Assembly (NCBI GenBank): GCA_047495785.1
Contig: JBLDXI010000021.1
Coordinates: forward strand, 2,108,001 to 2,172,000
Length of the DNA stretch: 64,000 nt
Source: Lepidodermella squamata
Lineage: Eukaryota > Gastrotricha
Direction: 5' to 3'
The translations under genes and the position numbers were made by a program. Every line of letters starts with the position of its first letter. The stretch's first letter is position 1. The notes beneath the pieces were generated by a model, which worked only from the letters and a program-made list of their open reading frames with translations, was not told where the DNA came from and ran no database searches. Below, piece after piece: positions 60,229 through 64,000 of this stretch.

Positions 60229-61720
60229 CAGTACTTGTGCGTCAAGGCGGACTCGATCCGCGCCAGGCGATTTAGTCCGGCTTAATGAAAGTCCGCTTTA
60301 TTGTAAGCCGGGCTGGTCCGGTTTAGAAGTAATAGTGCATTTCTTCTATCTATTACAGCCACGAATGCCCGGACATCGCTCAGACGCGCCTTCAAGCTGA
60401 CTTGGACTCGATGTGTTCTTGGCTCGGACGAAACTGCTTGCAAGTGAACGGCAAGAAGTCTCAACTACTGGTACTTTCAACCAAGAGAAAGAAACCGAAC
60501 ATCGAAGTGACAGTCGAAGGTGTGAAACTTGCAGATTCGAAGACCATGAAAATTCTCGGGTTAACGTTGGACAATGCGTTACTTCTGAAAACGCACATCA
60601 GCGAAGTTCGCGCTAAGGCGAACCGAGGTACCTACGCTCTTAAAATGGCTTCAAAACATTTGAACAGGAAATCTTTGGTCACGATGGCTAATGCAGTAGT
60701 GCTGAGTCACTTGAACTATTGTGACACAGTTTTGGACCAGGCGTCTGACAGCAATCTAAAAGCTATCCAATCCGTCCAAAACAGAGTCATGCGCATCATC
60801 CTACGTAAAGACCGAACGGCTGACCCTAGCGAAATGCAAAAGCAACTGGGTTGGCTTGACATGGCGGGCAAGCGAAAAGTGCACATCATCACAATGGTTT
60901 GGAAATGCTTGAACCAAGAAGCGCCTACAACTTTACGCGATATGTTCAAATCGAAAGAACAACCGCGCAACCTACGCAGCTATTTCGACCAAGCTTTGGA
61001 AGTACCATTTTTCACTTGCAAACGTGCTCAATCAACTCTCGCTTTCAAAGGTGCTGTAGCTTGGAATGCTTTGCCTCGCCACGTACAAGAATCGAAATCA
61101 GCGCATGAGTGTCGACAAAATGTATATCTTTACCTTCTCGGCGATGCGCCATTCCAGTTTTCAAACGCGTCCCAAAAATTGTAAATTTCAATAGAAACTA
61201 TTTTTATATGAGCTTACCTTACATCTCATTCTCACTAATTTTAACGTTAATTTGGAGCCAATTGTTGTTGTTGTTGTTTTGTATTATCACTACCAAAATG
61301 GACAAATGGAATTTGAAACGGACTGAATATGACTCTGATTTTTCTGCCGGCTATGAGTGGATTGCCCGATTAACATTGTCGTGAGCGTTCGGCTACGGAC
61401 TTAAGCTCTTAAATAAATAAATAAATAAATAAATTTCTTCACACATTATTCAAGACTATCAACGCTATGAAGTAATCAACTATTTAAATGTGTAAAGAGT
61501 TTGACTATGCTGGAAGTCCAGTGAAGTTAGATGGAATTTAGGTTTAGCCATAACAAACAGTTAGTTTTTCAAAACTGCGATCATTTTGCTGTAAAAGCCA
61601 CCCAAACGCAGCGTTCATGCTCTCCAGATGAAAATTATACTACAAGCCGGACTTTTACAAGTTAAATTCACTAAAAATCAGTCCGTTATAACGCAAGTCC
61701 GGCTTAACACAAAACTACTG
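60229..61720. mobile_element. Pogo-like (Tc1/mariner) DNA element carrying a LINE
   Basis: Ends are CAGTACTTGTGCGTCAAG... (60229-60253) and the reverse complement of CAGTAGTTTTGTGTTAAG... (61696-61720). They match at 20 of 25 positions. TA dinucleotides flank it (60227-60228 and 61721-61722). CAGT ends with a TA target fit pogo/Tigger-type elements. Removing it rejoins the outer LINE in frame (CLSSL|STTKAT). Its own content apart from the nested LINE is only about 400 bases with repeated AGTCCG motifs, so it is a nonautonomous copy. Confidence 0.8.
60347..61432 (+). mobile_element. 5'-truncated LINE nested in the pogo-like element
   Basis: The 8-bp duplication ATTTCTTC lies at 60339-60346 and 61433-61440. 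The element begins just after the YADD position and codes the reverse transcriptase thumb and C-terminus: QADLDSMCSWLGRNCLQVN, LGLTLDNALL, NRVMRIILRKDR, WNALPRHVQES, to a stop at 61184. It ends in an (AAAT)n tail (61411-61434). It is related to, but clearly different from, the LINE at 53-55 kb. The frame is open, which suggests a fairly recent insertion. Confidence 0.88.
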
Positions 61721-62189
61721 TATCGACTACCAAAGCAACGACCGCATCAGAAGGAATTCCGGAGTGTGTAATTAAGAAAACAGCATATTTTTAGCACCGC
61801 ATCTCGCAATCATTAACAATAAGGAAGAAGAAAATCCCATCAGCATGGAAAACTGTATACAGTCACGCCATTTTTCAAAGAGTCGGTAATTCAAAGAGTC
61901 GGTAATTATCGACCCATCTCGATTATATCACCTGAATTCGGAATTTCGGAAATTTGAACGGTGTCTCTCTACTCAAGGCTCATCTGAACAAAGTACAATC
62001 TGTATCTGCATCACAATTTGGCTTTCGGGAATTTCACTCAACAGACACCTGTTCGGCAAAAATGACTAATGACTGACTTATCGCATTAGATCGCGACTAG
62101 ATGATAGCCATAGTAAGCATAGATATGATTAAAGCGTTCGACACCTTGAGCACTGGCTTTGAAGATTCTTAGATTCTTCTTAACCGTGC

Positions 62190-63040
62190 GCCATGAAATT
62201 GAGCGCATAATATACCATAAAATATATATCCGTGTATATATCCAAAGCTAAACGGGGATAATGGCAGAAAAATTCATCAAAAATTAGGTTAGCAGAGCAA
62301 AATTAGCAAAATTAGGTTAGTCATAGATCATAGAAAACCATATATTTTTATGTCCTACAATCGTTCGATCATCGGCGAAGTTAAAATCAAAACCCAGTTA
62401 AAACATGTCGAAAAATGTGCACCGCCAAATTCTACTAATACAGCAAAATTAATCCCCAAATCCCTCCCACATGATCACAGCCGGTCAAAACCGAGCCGCG
62501 GCATAGCTAAGGCGATGAAACAATAGGTTGAAAGATGTATTTGACCAGCACTAAGAAACCGAAGGTTGCCGAGGACTATATTCCCTTCAAGCGCCAACAG
62601 ACAATCAGCTCGTATCATTTCTCGGCCTTAATTCTCCTTAAGGTAGGCGAGGCGTGTGTTTGTTTAAAGTCACCCTATATCTCCGAAAGAAGTATTTGCC
62701 GATGATCACATATTTCTGATCTAGATTTGCCGGGCTCGAGGATTAATTAGTCAGTTTCATGCAGTCACTGACACTTCTTAAAGAAGTACTATTATTACCA
62801 CTATCTCATTACCACTATACAGCTGTGTACCACTATTACACAGGCTGATGACGAGAAGTAACAAACAACCTGGCTTCGTCGCTTCACCTTCAATAGCCCC
62901 ATCAAACCAACGCCGAACGGGGACCAAGAAAGACGGCGCCGAAAGCGCTCACTGTTGCTTGAACTATAACTAATAATGCTAAGGAACTAAAAATAGTAAT
63001 ACCTAATAAAATAGCATGCTTTTTCGGTGGTAGATCTGCT
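62190..63040. other. Tandem unit B, noncoding, matches unit A
   Basis: Bases 62190-62620, 62720-62800 and 62830-62990 align with copy A at 48190-48600, 49310-49400 and 49400-49560. The Harbinger core present in A after this point is absent, so B shows the state without it. Confidence 0.55.
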
Positions 63041-63043
63041 ATT

Positions 63044-63370
63044 TACCGTAGTTACCGAAATACTAACCCGGGCTTATACAAAAATGATACCTCGAAAAAT
63101 GGGGAAAAGTAGGCTTCTATTCAAGACTAGGCTTCTGTTTGAGATAGGCTTATGCAACGGAGACCTGACGTTACTTTCCGTCTTTCAATCTCAAAACTCA
63201 TCAAAACTCATCAAAGTATTCATTATTAGTTATTAGCTAGGTCGTCTAATAGCTGGAAATCAAGACTAATAAGGAAAGCTTTCACTAAAATCATCATAAA
63301 CAGCAGATTATTACATATCTTCACGCATTTTTCGTTTTTAATTTCGGCCTATATTTCGGTAACTACGGTA
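63044..63370. mobile_element. 327-bp element with 19-bp perfect inverted repeats
   Basis: TACCGTAGTTACCGAAATA (63044-63062) and its exact reverse complement (63352-63370). Length and lack of coding fit a MITE. A target duplication was not resolved, and it is not seen in copy A. Confidence 0.6.
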
Positions 63371-63758
63371 GTTGGAATATTTCGTTTCGATCTAATGGTG
63401 TCAGGCTCAAGACTCAATATATGATTACGGGAGGCGACCCGAAGACAAACAACAAATAAAATTCAAGTACTATTAGAGGCATACTCTTGAAAATTGAAAG
63501 CTCAGTCAACAACGCTCATCCAAACTCATTCAAGTAACTAAAAGCACGCCTTCCGAAAGCAGGTAGTTGCTTTATCGCAATAAGAAAAAAAATTTCCAAC
63601 CGAAAGCATATCTCCTTGGCATTGAAACTAAAAACATTGAAATGCCTAATACCAGCATGGAGTATGACTGAAGACGAGGAAACGGCGCTAAATAAAAGAT
63701 AATATCAATGAGTGTGTTGTATCTAGGAAAACAATTTAATGTAATAAATTTATGCAAA

Positions 63759-63947
63759 ATGGATTATATCCCTAACATAGGCATTAGGCTATCAATGTGC
63801 GGCGGCATTATCGAAGTTGGTAGATTAATTGAAAAGCGACGTCTAAATTACCCAGGTCATACAATAAGGATACAGACCTCTGTCGACGAGAAAGGTGAAC
63901 CGATACCATCGGGGCCAGTACACGTAGATGCGGTTATAATAATATAA
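63759..63947 (+). CDS. Small conserved ORF of unit B (unknown)
   Basis: 62 codons from MDYIPNIG, with GGIIEVGRLIEK, RIQTSVDEKG and SGPVHVDAV. Homologous to the 53-codon frame at 50995 in copy A. After the stop, another frame reads GARGRPRKDGS up to the window end. The frame is open upstream for a further 17 codons; the inner Met is preferred because copy A starts there. Confidence 0.35.
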   Translation: MDYIPNIGIRLSMCGGIIEVGRLIEKRRLNYPGHTIRIQTSVDEKGEPIPSGPVHVDAVIII

Positions 63948-64000
63948 CAAGGAAAAACCGAAGGTGCCCGTGGCAGACCTCGTAAAGATGGAAGTAAATT

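Larger units (their letters stand above)
58332..62185 (+). mobile_element. Composite LINE interrupted by two DNA elements
   Basis: Outer LINE on plus. The endonuclease part is at 58380-58610 (YYAIGGDFNLNLM), the linker at about 59750-60226 (RKNTIEEIYRERK, KANEFNQFFASLG, VKQCLSSL) and the reverse transcriptase N-terminal part at 61723-62170 (ASQFGFREFHSTDTC, AIVSIDMIKAFDTL). It is split by a fold-back element (about 58756-59740) and by a pogo-like transposon (60229-61720). It ends abruptly after the first Asp motif, so its 3' half is lost. Flanks match copy A on both sides. Confidence 0.8.
51709..64000. repeat. Long tandem unit, copy B (runs past window end)
   Basis: Second copy of the unit, in the same order as copy A but stretched by insertions: a LINE at 53259-54969, a composite LINE at about 58332-62185, and a small inverted-repeat element at 63044-63370. 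Removing these restores collinearity with copy A. The last recognised match is the MDYIPNI frame at 63759-63947. Confidence 0.75.

Noticed and set aside
1-64000. tRNA genes, rRNA or CRISPR arrays
   Set aside because: Scanning for T-loop GTTCGA contexts and regular short repeats gave no structure with the needed arms or spacing.

Overview
The window is animal nuclear DNA. The genes are split by very short GT-AG introns (about 50-65 nt), there are no ribosome-binding sites or bacterial operons, and the gene set is metazoan: TGF-beta type I receptor, NBAS, Spt6, TFIIF-alpha, ERp29, RNF10, an RNF34/rififylin-type E3 ligase, proline dehydrogenase and mitochondrial L50. Short introns and tight spacing suggest a small invertebrate with a compact genome. 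I cannot name the phylum. I saw no tRNA, rRNA or CRISPR array.

Region 1 (1-44 kb) is mostly ordinary genes. In order: a 5' part of PRODH (-, cut by the window edge), RNF10 (-), GTF2F1 (+), NBAS (+), a long fold-back element (16.0-16.4 kb), a second nearly identical PRODH (-), a decayed PIF/Harbinger transposon with a nested LINE fragment (19.5-22.6 kb), MRPL50 (-), a TGF-beta type I receptor (-), an RNF34/RFFL-like ligase (-), ERp29 (+), a PTB-domain protein (+), SUPT6H (-), unassigned membrane-protein-like reading frames, and a broken 26/29-kDa-type cysteine protease (-). Exon joins below were chosen by GT/AG sites and checked for phase; the summed coding lengths are multiples of three and close to those of the human orthologues where I know these.

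Region 2 (44.5-64 kb) has no intact host gene that I can support. It appears to be two diverged direct copies of one long unit, A (about 44.47-51.26 kb) and B (about 51.71 kb to beyond the window end). Each copy carries different later insertions. Unit A holds a Harbinger deletion derivative. Unit B holds a LINE with a 7-bp target duplication, a second LINE split by a 1-kb fold-back element and by a pogo-like DNA transposon, which itself contains a third, 5'-truncated LINE with an 8-bp target duplication. A 327-bp element with 19-bp inverted repeats lies near the end.

The host genes do not form one pathway; several serve the secretory pathway (NBAS, ERp29) or transcription (TFIIF-alpha, Spt6). 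The most unusual parts are the nested transposon stack, the protease that breaks off just before its catalytic cysteine, the tandem long unit, and the duplicated PRODH block.
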